A stretch of DNA of 39,989 nucleotides from an uncultured Gemmiger sp. (GTDB lineage Bacteria; Bacillota; Clostridia; Oscillospirales; Ruminococcaceae), in NCBI GenBank assembly GCA_944388165.1, contig CALXHS010000041.1, positions 1-39,989 of the forward strand, in the 5' to 3' direction. Below the pieces are notes generated by a model. It did no database searches. It had not been told where the DNA came from and saw only the letters and a program-made list of their open reading frames with translations. Positions 1 through 7,523 of the stretch are shown here, one piece after another (within the stretch, counting starts at the first letter, position 1; every line of letters starts with the position of its first letter). A program made the position numbers and the translations under genes.

Positions 1-129
1 ACATATAACAGCGAAGAAGGTACCGTCGCAGAACAGGCCGTATTCTCCGAACATTTTGCGGGCACGGACACTTCCAGCCCCTCGGAGTTGTTCTACCACA
101 TACTCCACGTAATCAGGATGGGATGCCAT
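1..129 (-). CDS. TfoX/Sxy N-terminal domain protein, partial
   Basis: Only the first 43 codons are in the window; the gene continues past its left edge. The start is the ATG at 129-127. The translation begins MASHPDYVEYVVEQL and contains RKMFGEYGLFCDG, the hallmark segment of the TfoX N-terminal domain, a small fold also found alone in many Firmicutes proteins of about 110 residues. The role of the stand-alone domain is not established; in gamma-proteobacteria the longer TfoX/Sxy proteins act in competence regulation. It follows the WYL regulator with only two bases between them, so the two probably share a transcript. The family call is fairly secure; the function is not. Confidence 0.7.
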   Translation of the reverse strand, partial: MASHPDYVEYVVEQLRGAGSVRARKMFGEYGLFCDGTFFAVIC

Positions 130-131
130 AG

Positions 132-1043
132 CTACCTCCGTTTCTCATAGCGCTGGGCTAGCCGCCTAACAAGAGCCCCCAGCTGTTCCCGCAACTCGTC
201 AGGCTCCAGCAGCTCAGCTCCATCCCCAAAGGTGAGAATCCAGCTGATTACACTGTCCGCGTCCGGGAAACCTCGACGAAAAAGTAAGGTACCATCCGGC
301 TGTACGGCAAAGCTGTCTGCACCGTATTCTTCCACCAGCCGCCAACGGCAGGCCGGGGCAAAACGGACGCACACCTGATATTGAGTTGGATAAATCCGCT
401 CCGGGTCCAGATCCGGCAACGGGGCCGGGCGGGGAGAAAAGGGCTCTCCGGTAGAAAGGTTGGTCATACGGTTGAGCTTGAACAGGCGGAAGTCCTGCCG
501 GGTTTGACACCAGCCCCACATATACCATGTAGACCAATGAAAGACCAGATAATAGGGCTCTACGCTGCGCACCGAAGTGCCCTTGGGTGCGTCGTAAGTG
601 AAATGTACAAGGTGGTGCTGCTCCATGGCATTCTGTATGGCCTCGATTTTAGGGGCAAGGCTACTTTTGTACCACGAGGACAAATCAATGAGCATGTGGG
701 TGCCGCCGGATATCAGGGTACTATTTCCGGCAGACAACTTTTCCATAAGCTGAGCATAACGCCGGGTACCGCTGACGCTGTCCAGACTGCGCAGCCCCGC
801 CAGAATGGCCTGCATCTCCGGGGCAGTGAGCACCGTACGGTCCACCCGGTATCCCTCCATGATGGAGATCCCACCGCCAGCACCTTGCGCGGTGGTGATG
901 GGGATACCTGCCCGGCAGAGGGCTTCGATGTCCCGTTGTATAGTGCGGCGGGACACTTCGAACTGCTCCGCCAGTTCCGGTGCGGTGACCTGTTCCCGCT
1001 GAAGAAGGATGGACAAAACGCCGATCAGCCGATCCATTTTCAT
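132..1043 (-). CDS. YafY-type HTH and WYL domain transcriptional regulator
   Basis: A 303-residue protein. Residues 1-60 form a DeoR/HTH_11-type winged helix (LIGVLSILLQREQVTAPELA then FEVSRRTIQRDIEAL). The middle holds a WYL-type ligand-sensing domain (VEPYYLVFHWSTWYMWGWC followed by FRLFKLNRM), and the C-terminal 80 residues match the WCX extension. This is the standard architecture of YafY/PafBC-like regulators, often responsive to nucleic acids or small ligands; the target here is unknown. The start at 1043 (MKMDRLIG) is chosen because a purine-rich AGGAAAGGCGG lies just upstream; the second ATG at 1037 is the alternative. It ends with TAG and is followed after two bases by the TfoX-like gene. 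Confidence 0.85.
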   Translation of the reverse strand: MKMDRLIGVLSILLQREQVTAPELAEQFEVSRRTIQRDIEALCRAGIPITTAQGAGGGISIMEGYRVDRTVLTAPEMQAILAGLRSLDSVSGTRRYAQLMEKLSAGNSTLISGGTHMLIDLSSWYKSSLAPKIEAIQNAMEQHHLVHFTYDAPKGTSVRSVEPYYLVFHWSTWYMWGWCQTRQDFRLFKLNRMTNLSTGEPFSPRPAPLPDLDPERIYPTQYQVCVRFAPACRWRLVEEYGADSFAVQPDGTLLFRRGFPDADSVISWILTFGDGAELLEPDELREQLGALVRRLAQRYEKRR

Positions 1044-1138
1044 GGCAACCACCGCCTTTCCTACCTTTGCTTGTATTATATCACAGGAAGCGGACAACTG
1101 TCTGTCATGTTACACTCTGCAAAAATCTTTTTGCCGCC

Positions 1139-1190
1139 AAAAAAGGAAAGTCCTCGTACAATTCCCATGCTGGGAATGTACGAGGACTTT
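1139..1190 (-). terminator. Rho-independent terminator of the FUSC-like gene
   Basis: An inverted repeat with about 20 pairs and one bulge (1148-1190, arms AAGTCCTCGTAC and GTACGAGGACTT) is followed on the minus strand by a run of six T (1144-1139). It sits just downstream of the FUSC-like gene. Confidence 0.8.
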
Positions 1191-1224
1191 GTTGCTCAGG
1201 GTCTGAGACGCTGTTTTGCGCTCT

Positions 1225-1830
1225 TTACTTCCCTGCCGCTTTGGCCAGAAGTCTGACCGCCACCAGATGGTGTAAAACACCAGCGAAAACCAGTCCGAAG
1301 GTCACCCCCAAAACTGTGTCCGCAATACGCAGGAGCACCGCACCGTGCAATCCGTATATACCGGTTCCCAGCATCAGCGCACCGAAACAGTTCATGGCTG
1401 TTTTATACCGGTAATCGGTGCAAAAACCCAGGCAAAGGCCGCCCAGCGGTCCCATCAGGGAATGAAATCCATCGGGAGTCAGCTGATACAGCACAAAAAA
1501 GGCACAGGAACCTGCGATTGCCCCCACAATGCGCTGCCAGAAGCGGGTGAATGTACTGCCGGAATACGGATATTCCGACAGCAGCGAGGCACAGGCAAAG
1601 CCCATCCACATGAAGCGCTCCACACCAAAGACCTGCCCGGCGGTCAGCACCAGGCTGCCCCCAAGAGCCATGCGCAGCTGCCACAAATGGACCTGACCGG
1701 TGAGGTCGAATCCTTTTACCACATGGTGAAATCGGGTTTCCTTGTGCTGATGGCGGTGCTTGGCAATCAGAATGGCTCCGCAGACACCGTATGTATGCGG
1801 CACCTGAAACGCTTTTTTCTTTTTCTCCAA
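1225..1830 (-). CDS. FUSC-like (fusaric acid resistance/aromatic exporter type) membrane protein
   Basis: A 201-residue membrane protein with about five hydrophobic segments (around residues 53-70, 73-88, 103-120, 125-145 and 165-192) and a basic, histidine-rich N-terminus. The pattern LRMALGGSLVLTAGQVFG, then WMGFACASLL and RIVGAIAGSCAFFVLYQL, resembles one half of FUSC/YccS-type proteins, which are proposed efflux components; a half-length version is common in Clostridia. The start appears to be TTG at 1830: an in-frame TAA lies about 24 bases upstream and no in-frame ATG lies between, while AGGA sits 6-9 bases before the TTG. Substrate unknown. A short truncation of a longer family member cannot be excluded. 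Confidence 0.6.
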   Translation of the reverse strand: MEKKKKAFQVPHTYGVCGAILIAKHRHQHKETRFHHVVKGFDLTGQVHLWQLRMALGGSLVLTAGQVFGVERFMWMGFACASLLSEYPYSGSTFTRFWQRIVGAIAGSCAFFVLYQLTPDGFHSLMGPLGGLCLGFCTDYRYKTAMNCFGALMLGTGIYGLHGAVLLRIADTVLGVTFGLVFAGVLHHLVAVRLLAKAAGK

Positions 1831-1952
1831 GATATCCTCACACTTCCTGCATTAAAATTCGGCGTCCTGGCCGCCCTTATGAACGGTCCAGCGTGCCAAT
1901 CGCTTCCATATCCTAAAGCGAAAAAAGTGCAATCCAAAATTCAAAATCAACA

Positions 1953-1982
1953 TTTACAAATATGCAGAAATATCGCTATAAT
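1953..1982 (+). promoter_or_regulatory. Sigma-A type promoter of the dipeptidase gene
   Basis: TTTACA at 1953-1958, an 18-base spacer and TATAAT at 1977-1982 lie 38 bases before the dipeptidase start. The surroundings are AT-rich, unlike the flanking genes. Confidence 0.65.
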
Positions 1983-2020
1983 TATATAGCATATTGACAT
2001 ACAGGATCAGACCTATCGTG

Positions 2021-3337
2021 ATGAACAAATACCGCAATGAAATGATCGAGGCCATCAGCCGTCTGGTGGCGATTCCCTCGGTTTTTGCCGAGAGCAGCGA
2101 GTATCCCTTCGGCCCGGAAGTGGACCGCTGCCTGGACACCGCCCTGTCCATGATGGCTGAGTTGGGTTTCCGCACTTTCAAGGCACCCGACGTCATGTAC
2201 GGCTATGCCGAAATCGGAGAGGGCGAGCTGTTCGGCGTGCTGTGCCATCTGGATGTGGTGCAGGCCCGCCAGGAAGACGGCTGGGACCACGACCCGTTCC
2301 AGCCTGTGGTCCAGGGCGACTGGCTCTGCGGCCGGGGCACACAGGACGACAAAGGTCCCAGCGTCGCCGCGGTCTATGCGCTGAAGTCACTGCTGGATGA
2401 AGGCTGCAAGCTGAACAAGCGTGTCCGTTTCATCTTCGGTATCGACGAGGAAACCATGTGGGATTCCATCCGTGCTTACCGTGACAGAGAGGAAGTCCCC
2501 GTCAGCGGCTTTGTGCCGGATTCCACCTTCCCCCTGACCTATGCCGAAAAGGGTTTGATGCAGCTGCAGATTCGTTCCGATAAAGGCTTTTCCCTTTCCT
2601 GCAGCGGCGGCGACAGCATGAATGCCGTATCTTCCCACGCGGAGTGTCCGCTTATCCCTGCCGTAGCGGAGGCCATGAAAGACCTGGGTCTCCCCTTCCA
2701 TACCACTGGGAATGCCATCTGTGCGGAGGGGCTGACCGCCCATGCAAAAAATCCCTGGAAGGGTGTAAGCGCCAACCTGAATCTGCTTCGAGCCCTGCGC
2801 AAAGCGGGCTATGAGCACGACGCCATCACCTTTGCCTGCGAGTTCCTGGACGGCAAATTCCGCTTTGAAGGTTTTACTCCTGAAGATCTGTCGGACTTTT
2901 CCGGTCCGGTCACCGTGAACCTGGGCAAATTCACCTTGAACGAGCAGGGAGCCGTACTGGGGCTGGATCTGCGCCTGCCCGTGACCCGGAAAAAAGAAGA
3001 GATCCTCGCGCTGGTCCGCCAGAAAACGGATGCCTGCCACATGTCGGTGGAGGAATTCGACTGGTTGCGGCCGATCCACGTTCCCCTGGACAGCCCCCTT
3101 GTGTCCCAGCTGCTGCGGGCTTATCGGGAAGTGACCGGCGACACCGCCACCGAACCCTACATTTCGGCCGGCGCCACCTTTGCCCGGGCCTTCGACAACT
3201 GCGTGGCCTTTGGCGCCAACATGCCCGACAGTCCCACCAGCGAACACCAGCCCCGGGAACGCATCTCCATCACCAACCTGCTCCAGGCCGCCGAGGTCTA
3301 TCGTCGGGCTTTCCGGTATCTGGTATTGGCTGACTGA
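2021..3337 (+). CDS. M20 family dipeptidase (Sapep/PepV-like)
   Basis: A 438-residue cytoplasmic metallopeptidase. Metal-site and catalytic residues are visible: H76 and D78 in GVLCHLDVV, D109/D110 in GRGTQDDKGP, the E143-E144 pair in GIDEETMWD, D167 in PDSTFPLTYAEKG, and the terminal His in TSEHQPRE. The lid domain lies roughly at residues 175-320. The family (PepV, Sapep) hydrolyses dipeptides and some D-amino-acid dipeptides using Mn or Zn. ATG at 2021 is preferred; GTG at 2018 is adjacent, and the ribosome binding site (AGGA, 2003) is weak and distant. Single-gene transcript with its own promoter and terminator. Confidence 0.9.
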   Translation: MNKYRNEMIEAISRLVAIPSVFAESSEYPFGPEVDRCLDTALSMMAELGFRTFKAPDVMYGYAEIGEGELFGVLCHLDVVQARQEDGWDHDPFQPVVQGDWLCGRGTQDDKGPSVAAVYALKSLLDEGCKLNKRVRFIFGIDEETMWDSIRAYRDREEVPVSGFVPDSTFPLTYAEKGLMQLQIRSDKGFSLSCSGGDSMNAVSSHAECPLIPAVAEAMKDLGLPFHTTGNAICAEGLTAHAKNPWKGVSANLNLLRALRKAGYEHDAITFACEFLDGKFRFEGFTPEDLSDFSGPVTVNLGKFTLNEQGAVLGLDLRLPVTRKKEEILALVRQKTDACHMSVEEFDWLRPIHVPLDSPLVSQLLRAYREVTGDTATEPYISAGATFARAFDNCVAFGANMPDSPTSEHQPRERISITNLLQAAEVYRRAFRYLVLAD

Positions 3338-3367
3338 ATCAACGGCGAACGCTGGAAATAACACAAA

Positions 3368-3410
3368 AAAACTCCCCCTGCGGGCAAAATTGCCCCAGAG
3401 GGAGTTTTTG
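3368..3410. terminator. Bidirectional terminator between dipeptidase and sortase genes
   Basis: Arms AAACTCCCCCT and AGAGGGAGTTTTT flank a loop with a smaller GGGCAA/TTGCCC pairing. T-runs on both strands allow it to serve the convergent dipeptidase and sortase genes. Confidence 0.8.
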
Positions 3411-3425
3411 CATATTGCTGTTCTA

Positions 3426-4217
3426 TCAGCCCAGCTGCTGCCCCTGCACCCCATGGACCACAATGCGGATGTCCGAATCCGTAGTGGATGTAGCACAGGT
3501 AGACAAGGTCATCACCGGTTTGGTACCGTCTACCTCTACCCCCATATCATAAAGAGACCGGTCTTTCATCTCCTGCACAAAGTTGGTGAAATCCTCACTG
3601 GGGACAAAGCCGACCATATAGACACTGGAATCGGTGCTCTCCACCTATTCGATGGAAAACACATCATCCTGCCAGATCCCGTCCGGCGTGTACAGAATGA
3701 AGGCGGCCGCACCGCCGTTTTCCTGGAAATATTCTTCCTTCAGATAATTTTTCAGCTGTCCGAACATGGAACCATCCCGCATATTATGCCCGTACACAAT
3801 GGCATGCCAGTCCAGAAGGCTTTGATTGTTGGCTTCCAGAAAGATGCTGCCGCCGTTGTTCCAGGTCCCATCCGGCAGGCGGCGCAGATACTGGGTGTTG
3901 GTGCTGCCCTGCACAATGGGGAAATCAATATCCAGCAACGGCCACTGTATCCAACCTACCACATCCGGCCATTCTTCCTGCAGGGCGTCAAAGTCCACGT
4001 CCAAAAGCGTGTTCCCTTCTTCCGCCGACAGATCCTCAGCGGGGGCCGTATATTGCTGCTGTATATCGGTAAATGTCTTTTCGCTCTTGCGGTATCCCCA
4101 CCAGGTCCAAAGTAGTACGCCCAGTACCCCCAGCACCACCAGCCCGGCCAGAATCTGCAAAATCAACCAGAAGGTGCTGCCGCGGGATGCTTCCTTGCTT
4201 CCCTTCCCTTTTTTCAT
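3426..4217 (-). pseudogene. srtB: Class B sortase interrupted by an in-frame TAG
   Basis: Read through the stop, the product would be 263 residues: an N-terminal membrane anchor (residues 15-40), the class B sortase fold with catalytic His144 (IVYGHNMRDG), then Cys241 (TLSTCA) and Arg251 (SDIRIVVHG). Codon 191, at 3647-3645, is TAG, located between the His and the Cys. Both sides are in the same frame, so a single substitution (for example CAG to TAG) explains it. The truncated product would lack the catalytic cysteine. A GTG follows the stop but can only yield a 72-residue fragment. Sortases of this class cross-link or wall-anchor surface proteins, which fits the neighbouring locus. Start ATG at 4217 has GGGAGG upstream. 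It could be a real nonsense mutation, a suppressed stop or a sequence error. Confidence 0.85.
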
Positions 4218-4286
4218 GGGGTCTTCCTCCCTTTACTCAAACGATCCGCATCAGCCCTTCTTGAGCCGACGTCAGGCACTATTATC

Positions 4287-4315
4287 AGTATACCGCTGGG
4301 ACATGCCCGTGACAA
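4287..4315 (-). promoter_or_regulatory. Promoter of the sortase gene
   Basis: On the minus strand TTGTCA (4315-4310), a 17-base spacer and TATACT (4292-4287) lie about 70 bases before the sortase start. The gene therefore has its own transcript separate from the upstream surface-protein operon. Confidence 0.7.
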
Positions 4316-4348
4316 GGCATGTGAATGTTTCAGCTGATTGCTTTTCTC

Positions 4349-4385
4349 CAAAAAAAGAGGACGCGTTTTTTCAACGCGCCCTCTT
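4349..4385 (-). terminator. Terminator of the surface-protein operon
   Basis: On the minus strand arms AAGAGGGCGCGTT and ACGCGTCCTCTT are followed by a run of seven T. It closes the vWA-sipW-surface protein operon after 4414. Confidence 0.85.
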
Positions 4386-4413
4386 GATTTTGTTCAAAAC
4401 TTTGTGGGCGAAA

Positions 4414-5532
4414 TTATTCGTCCGCACCGTTTCTGCGCTTGCGCACCAGGAACACAACCAGCAGAATGACCACCAGCAGCACCGCAATGCCGCCAACCAC
4501 GACCGGCACGCTCACGCCGGACTCGCTCTCTGCCAGCGGGGTCTCGTTATCGCCGATAGTTTCTTCGCCGCCGGCCTGGGGAGTCTCATTGTCGCCAATG
4601 ACTTCTTCTCCGCCGCCAGGCTGCTGCGCTTCACCAGCGCCCTCGCCTTCACCGCCGACTGCTGCGTCGCCGTCACCGGCAGCGGCACCAGCGCCGTCAC
4701 CAGCAGCAGCTCCGCCGCCGGCCGCAGCACCACCAGCGCCGCCGGCAGTACCCGCGGCACCGCCGCCAGCAGTGGCCGTACCAGCAACCACATTGACATC
4801 ATTGTATTCCACAACCGTGCCGCCGTCCTCGTACTGGGTAGTGGCGGTCACCTGGACGTTCTGGGTGTAGTAGAAGATAACTTCCACCGGGCCGTCTTTT
4901 GGAGTTTCGGGCATAGTCACCTGCTTGGTGCTACCACCAACAGGCGTATACTCGTCCACAGAAATAGCGGTCAAAGTCAGGGTCAGTTTTCCCGGCGCAG
5001 TACCGCGGACACTGGGTGCCACTTCCTGCTCGGTACCTTCCAGCAAGTAGCGAACCACATAGCTCACATCCTGGCGGTCACCACGAAGGGCGTACTCTGC
5101 CACGAAGTCATAGTCCCGGGTCGCTGATTCACCCGCAGAATAGTCACCATTAACCCCGGCATCAATCAGCACATAGTCTTCACTGCCGTTGTTGATGATG
5201 ATATCGCTGCCGCCCTCTTCCGACGGAAGCTGCGGGGCGGTAGGGAGTTTCTTATCCCCCGTCACCAAAACAGAGACAACGGTGGGAGCGGTGTCATCAT
5301 TTACATAAACATTATAGTATTTGTTTGCATCGTAGTTTGCGTCTTCGGGATCATATTCACTTCTGAGACCTTCAATGTATGTGTCAGAAAAATGCCCATG
5401 TTCACCAGCGCGGAAGGTCACCACATAACCAGTTTCATCATCCGCTGCATAAGCAGTGGCGACGGGGAGAGCGGCCAGCATGCACAGAACCAGCATAACC
5501 GCTGCAAAGCGTTTTGCAAAAGCGTTGCGCAT
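4414..5532 (-). CDS. Membrane-anchored surface protein with MucBP-like domain and Ala/Gly-rich stalk
   Basis: A 372-residue secreted protein. Residues 1-30 are a signal peptide (hydrophobic core, AYAAD cleavage region). Residues about 35-150 are an uncharacterised extracellular region; about 155-235 resemble a MucBP/PA-type beta domain (SYVVRYLLEGTEQEV). Then comes a low-complexity Ala/Gly stalk, two imperfect 14-residue repeats (GGEEVIGDNETPQA and GGEETIGDNETPLA), a transmembrane helix and a short RKRRNGADE tail. There is no LPXTG; the anchor-like context is the repeated IGDNETP segment. It lies six bases after the TGD-type protein, last in the operon and next to the sortase, so a role as pilus or wall protein is likely but inferred. 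Confidence 0.75.
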   Translation of the reverse strand: MRNAFAKRFAAVMLVLCMLAALPVATAYAADDETGYVVTFRAGEHGHFSDTYIEGLRSEYDPEDANYDANKYYNVYVNDDTAPTVVSVLVTGDKKLPTAPQLPSEEGGSDIIINNGSEDYVLIDAGVNGDYSAGESATRDYDFVAEYALRGDRQDVSYVVRYLLEGTEQEVAPSVRGTAPGKLTLTLTAISVDEYTPVGGSTKQVTMPETPKDGPVEVIFYYTQNVQVTATTQYEDGGTVVEYNDVNVVAGTATAGGGAAGTAGGAGGAAAGGGAAAGDGAGAAAGDGDAAVGGEGEGAGEAQQPGGGEEVIGDNETPQAGGEETIGDNETPLAESESGVSVPVVVGGIAVLLVVILLVVFLVRKRRNGADE

Positions 5533-5538
5533 AGCCGA

Positions 5539-6318
5539 TCACTCCTCCTTCTTGTTCTTCTTTTTGCCGGCGATGATGAACAACAGGATAGCCAAAGCCA
5601 GAACGCCAATCAAGGGAGCAACAACCACCGGGTCACCGGTCTGCACACCGGTCAGGATGTAGCGGGTCTGGGTGATGACCTTCGGCTCATTGCGGATGGT
5701 CGTGACATCCGTGCGAGTCAGCGGGGTGACCTCTTCAGCCATAAACTGGAACTGCATTGCACCCGTACTAGCCAGGTAAGCATCATCCGTACCCGTGGCA
5801 TTGGGGGTGATCTTCAGGGTCAGAGTGGTGCTGCTGTTGGGATCAACAGTGGAAACCAGAATATAATCGGTACCCAGCACATCCTCCTCATTCAGCACTT
5901 CCAGCTCATCTGTTCCCTGACCGCCAACCAGAATGCCCTCTTCAGCATTGGCCGCCCGGGTCGTAGCAGAATCAGGATCAGCAACATTGTTGCCGAAGAT
6001 TACCTGATCCCCTGCCAGCAGGGTCACCAGATAACCGGTATCACCTTCAGTGTCTTTGGCAGTCAGTGTCTGCAGAACTTCCGTAGACATATAAAAGTTG
6101 GTGGAAGCGCCGCTATTATTCACCAGATCAAAAGAATAAGTACTTTCCACACCAGGAGTCATGTCCTGAATGCTATCCGCCGGATTGTTAACCGAATATT
6201 TCAAACTGGAACCATTATAGGTAACAGAGATATCTGAACCATCCGCGGCAAAGCAGCCAAGAGCCGACGTACACGCCAACCCCAGCACCAGAACAAGTGC
6301 AGAGATACGTTTCATCAT
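5539..6318 (-). CDS. Putative sortase-anchored surface protein/pilin with QTGD-type tail
   Basis: A 259-residue secreted protein: signal peptide (residues 1-25, CFAAD cleavage region), an acidic beta-rich body, then ILTGVQTGDP at about residue 223, a hydrophobic stretch and the basic tail KKKNKKEE. This TGD-hydrophobic-positive arrangement is the usual cell-wall sorting signal layout in Clostridia, where the leading LP is often degenerate. It lies between the SipW substrate and the MucBP-like protein in one operon. ATG at 6318 or 6315 (MMKR) fits AGGACAGGTG upstream. Likely substrate of the adjacent sortase; which protein is shaft and which is tip cannot be told from sequence. Confidence 0.7.
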   Translation of the reverse strand: MMKRISALVLVLGLACTSALGCFAADGSDISVTYNGSSLKYSVNNPADSIQDMTPGVESTYSFDLVNNSGASTNFYMSTEVLQTLTAKDTEGDTGYLVTLLAGDQVIFGNNVADPDSATTRAANAEEGILVGGQGTDELEVLNEEDVLGTDYILVSTVDPNSSTTLTLKITPNATGTDDAYLASTGAMQFQFMAEEVTPLTRTDVTTIRNEPKVITQTRYILTGVQTGDPVVVAPLIGVLALAILLFIIAGKKKNKKEE

Positions 6319-6345
6319 TGCATTTCACCTGTCCTTTCGCTGAAA

Positions 6346-7029
6346 TCAGTTAGAAATCGAGGTGATATTGCCTTCACCATCGAGTTCGGCGTAAACGCCC
6401 CAAGCAGAGAGGATTGCCTGTTTGTTCAGTTCGTTATCGCCCTGCACAAACTGGACGGCTTCGGCTACGGCTTCCAGACGAATCGACCGGTTGCTGTACT
6501 CATTGCCAGCATCCTTGCTCAGAGTCATGGATTCAAGCAGTCGGCTCGTGGTTTCACCAGGCGCAAGGGGCGTCTTGTAATAGAACACCTGGGTCTCGCT
6601 CTTGGTGCGGCCGGCAAAGGGATCCTCCGCCGTAGTCCAGTTTCCCTCACTTTCCAGGGTGATCAGGCTGGCATCCATGTCCGCATCCTTTTGCTGGCCA
6701 TTCTGATCCTCACACCAGTACTTGGTGACAGTAACACGGATATACGCATCCATATTACCGTTTCCCTCCGAATTCAAGACGGAATAATTGACATCATTCG
6801 CCGCAAATTCGTAGGTATCATCCGGCATCAGGTTGACATCATGGATCGTGATGTCTTCGCTGTCACTTTCCACCGAGCCTTCACCCTGCCAGGCAACGGA
6901 CAGGTTAGCCGCATTCAAACCGAGCGAGAGCACTCCGCTTTCCACCCGCTGCGCGGCCAAGGTGCCGCCTGCGGCCACCGCAAACACGAGAGCGGCAGTG
7001 ACAGCCAACAAAATGTATCTTCTTTTCAC
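6346..7029 (-). CDS. SipW-dependent-type signal peptide protein (TasA/camelysin-like)
   Basis: A 227-residue secreted protein starting at GTG (7029), which overlaps the TGA stop of sipW in a GTGA arrangement, indicating translational coupling; GGGAG lies upstream. The N-terminus KRRYILLAVTAALVFAV followed by AAGGTLAAQ matches the distinctive SipW-type signal (GGTLA before cleavage). The mature part shares the TasA-like order: a leading LSLGLNAANLSV strand, a NLMPDDTYEF segment and repeated beta strands with DAYIRVTVTKYW. In Bacillus such proteins form biofilm fibres processed by SipW; here the adjacent sipW is the obvious processing enzyme. An upstream-extended start is possible in frame but lacks a signal peptide at its N-terminus. 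Confidence 0.8.
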   Translation of the reverse strand: MKRRYILLAVTAALVFAVAAGGTLAAQRVESGVLSLGLNAANLSVAWQGEGSVESDSEDITIHDVNLMPDDTYEFAANDVNYSVLNSEGNGNMDAYIRVTVTKYWCEDQNGQQKDADMDASLITLESEGNWTTAEDPFAGRTKSETQVFYYKTPLAPGETTSRLLESMTLSKDAGNEYSNRSIRLEAVAEAVQFVQGDNELNKQAILSAWGVYAELDGEGNITSISN

Positions 7030-7523
7030 TTGAAACTCTCCCTTTTCTTGAACTTGTCTGCAAGTGTCCACAGGAGGAGCACCAGGGCAAAAATCACTAT
7101 GCAAACAGCAATGCCAACGGACGATTGCATTCCCATGGCGACAGCGCCCAGGCATGGAATGGAGAAGGCAACGACGCCCAGCACCTGACTGTACCGCACA
7201 GGGTACACATCCTGAGTTGTGTTTGCGTCGCCTTTAGTGGTCAGCGATTGACTTTCCACATCATTGGAAACCACACGATGGGTCTCGGTCAAGGTTGTAC
7301 CGGCCCCTTTGTAATAGGTCACCACATCGCCGGGCTCCAAAGTTTCAGGGTCACACTCTCGCACATAGACCGCGCAGCCAACCGGCAGCGCAGGGGTCAT
7401 GCTGGCAGTGAGAACACTGTAAATCTGATAGCCCAGCAGCTTAGGAATGGTAAGAGGGAGGGCGACTAGGATCAAACCGATCATCAGCAGCGTAGCAACG
7501 ACACTGAGGATTTTTGCTTTCAC
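7026..7523 (-). CDS. sipW: SipW-type (ER-like) signal peptidase I
   Basis: A 165-residue membrane protease with one N-terminal and one C-terminal transmembrane helix (residues 5-30 and 118-155). Active-site blocks are present: Ser41 in LTASMTPALP, His82 in ETHRVV and Asp99 in TKGDAN. The Ser-His arrangement, instead of Ser-Lys, is typical of the archaeal/ER-type SipW branch. It processes TasA-like proteins at the membrane. GTG start at 7523 overlaps the stop of the truncated vWA gene (GTGA), with GGAGG eight bases upstream; its own stop overlaps the start of the substrate gene. The order processing enzyme then substrate supports one coupled transcript. Confidence 0.88.
   Translation of the reverse strand: MKAKILSVVATLLMIGLILVALPLTIPKLLGYQIYSVLTASMTPALPVGCAVYVRECDPETLEPGDVVTYYKGAGTTLTETHRVVSNDVESQSLTTKGDANTTQDVYPVRYSQVLGVVAFSIPCLGAVAMGMQSSVGIAVCIVIFALVLLLWTLADKFKKRESFK

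Noticed and set aside
381..1256. Long plus-strand open frame opposite the WYL regulator
   Set aside because: It is antisense to a clearly conserved gene and its translation has no recognisable domain or ribosome binding site.
3645..3647. Genome-wide TAG recoding to explain the amber codon in the sortase
   Set aside because: TAG serves as an ordinary stop elsewhere (for example the WYL regulator ends with TAG at 134-132), and only one convincing internal TAG is seen.
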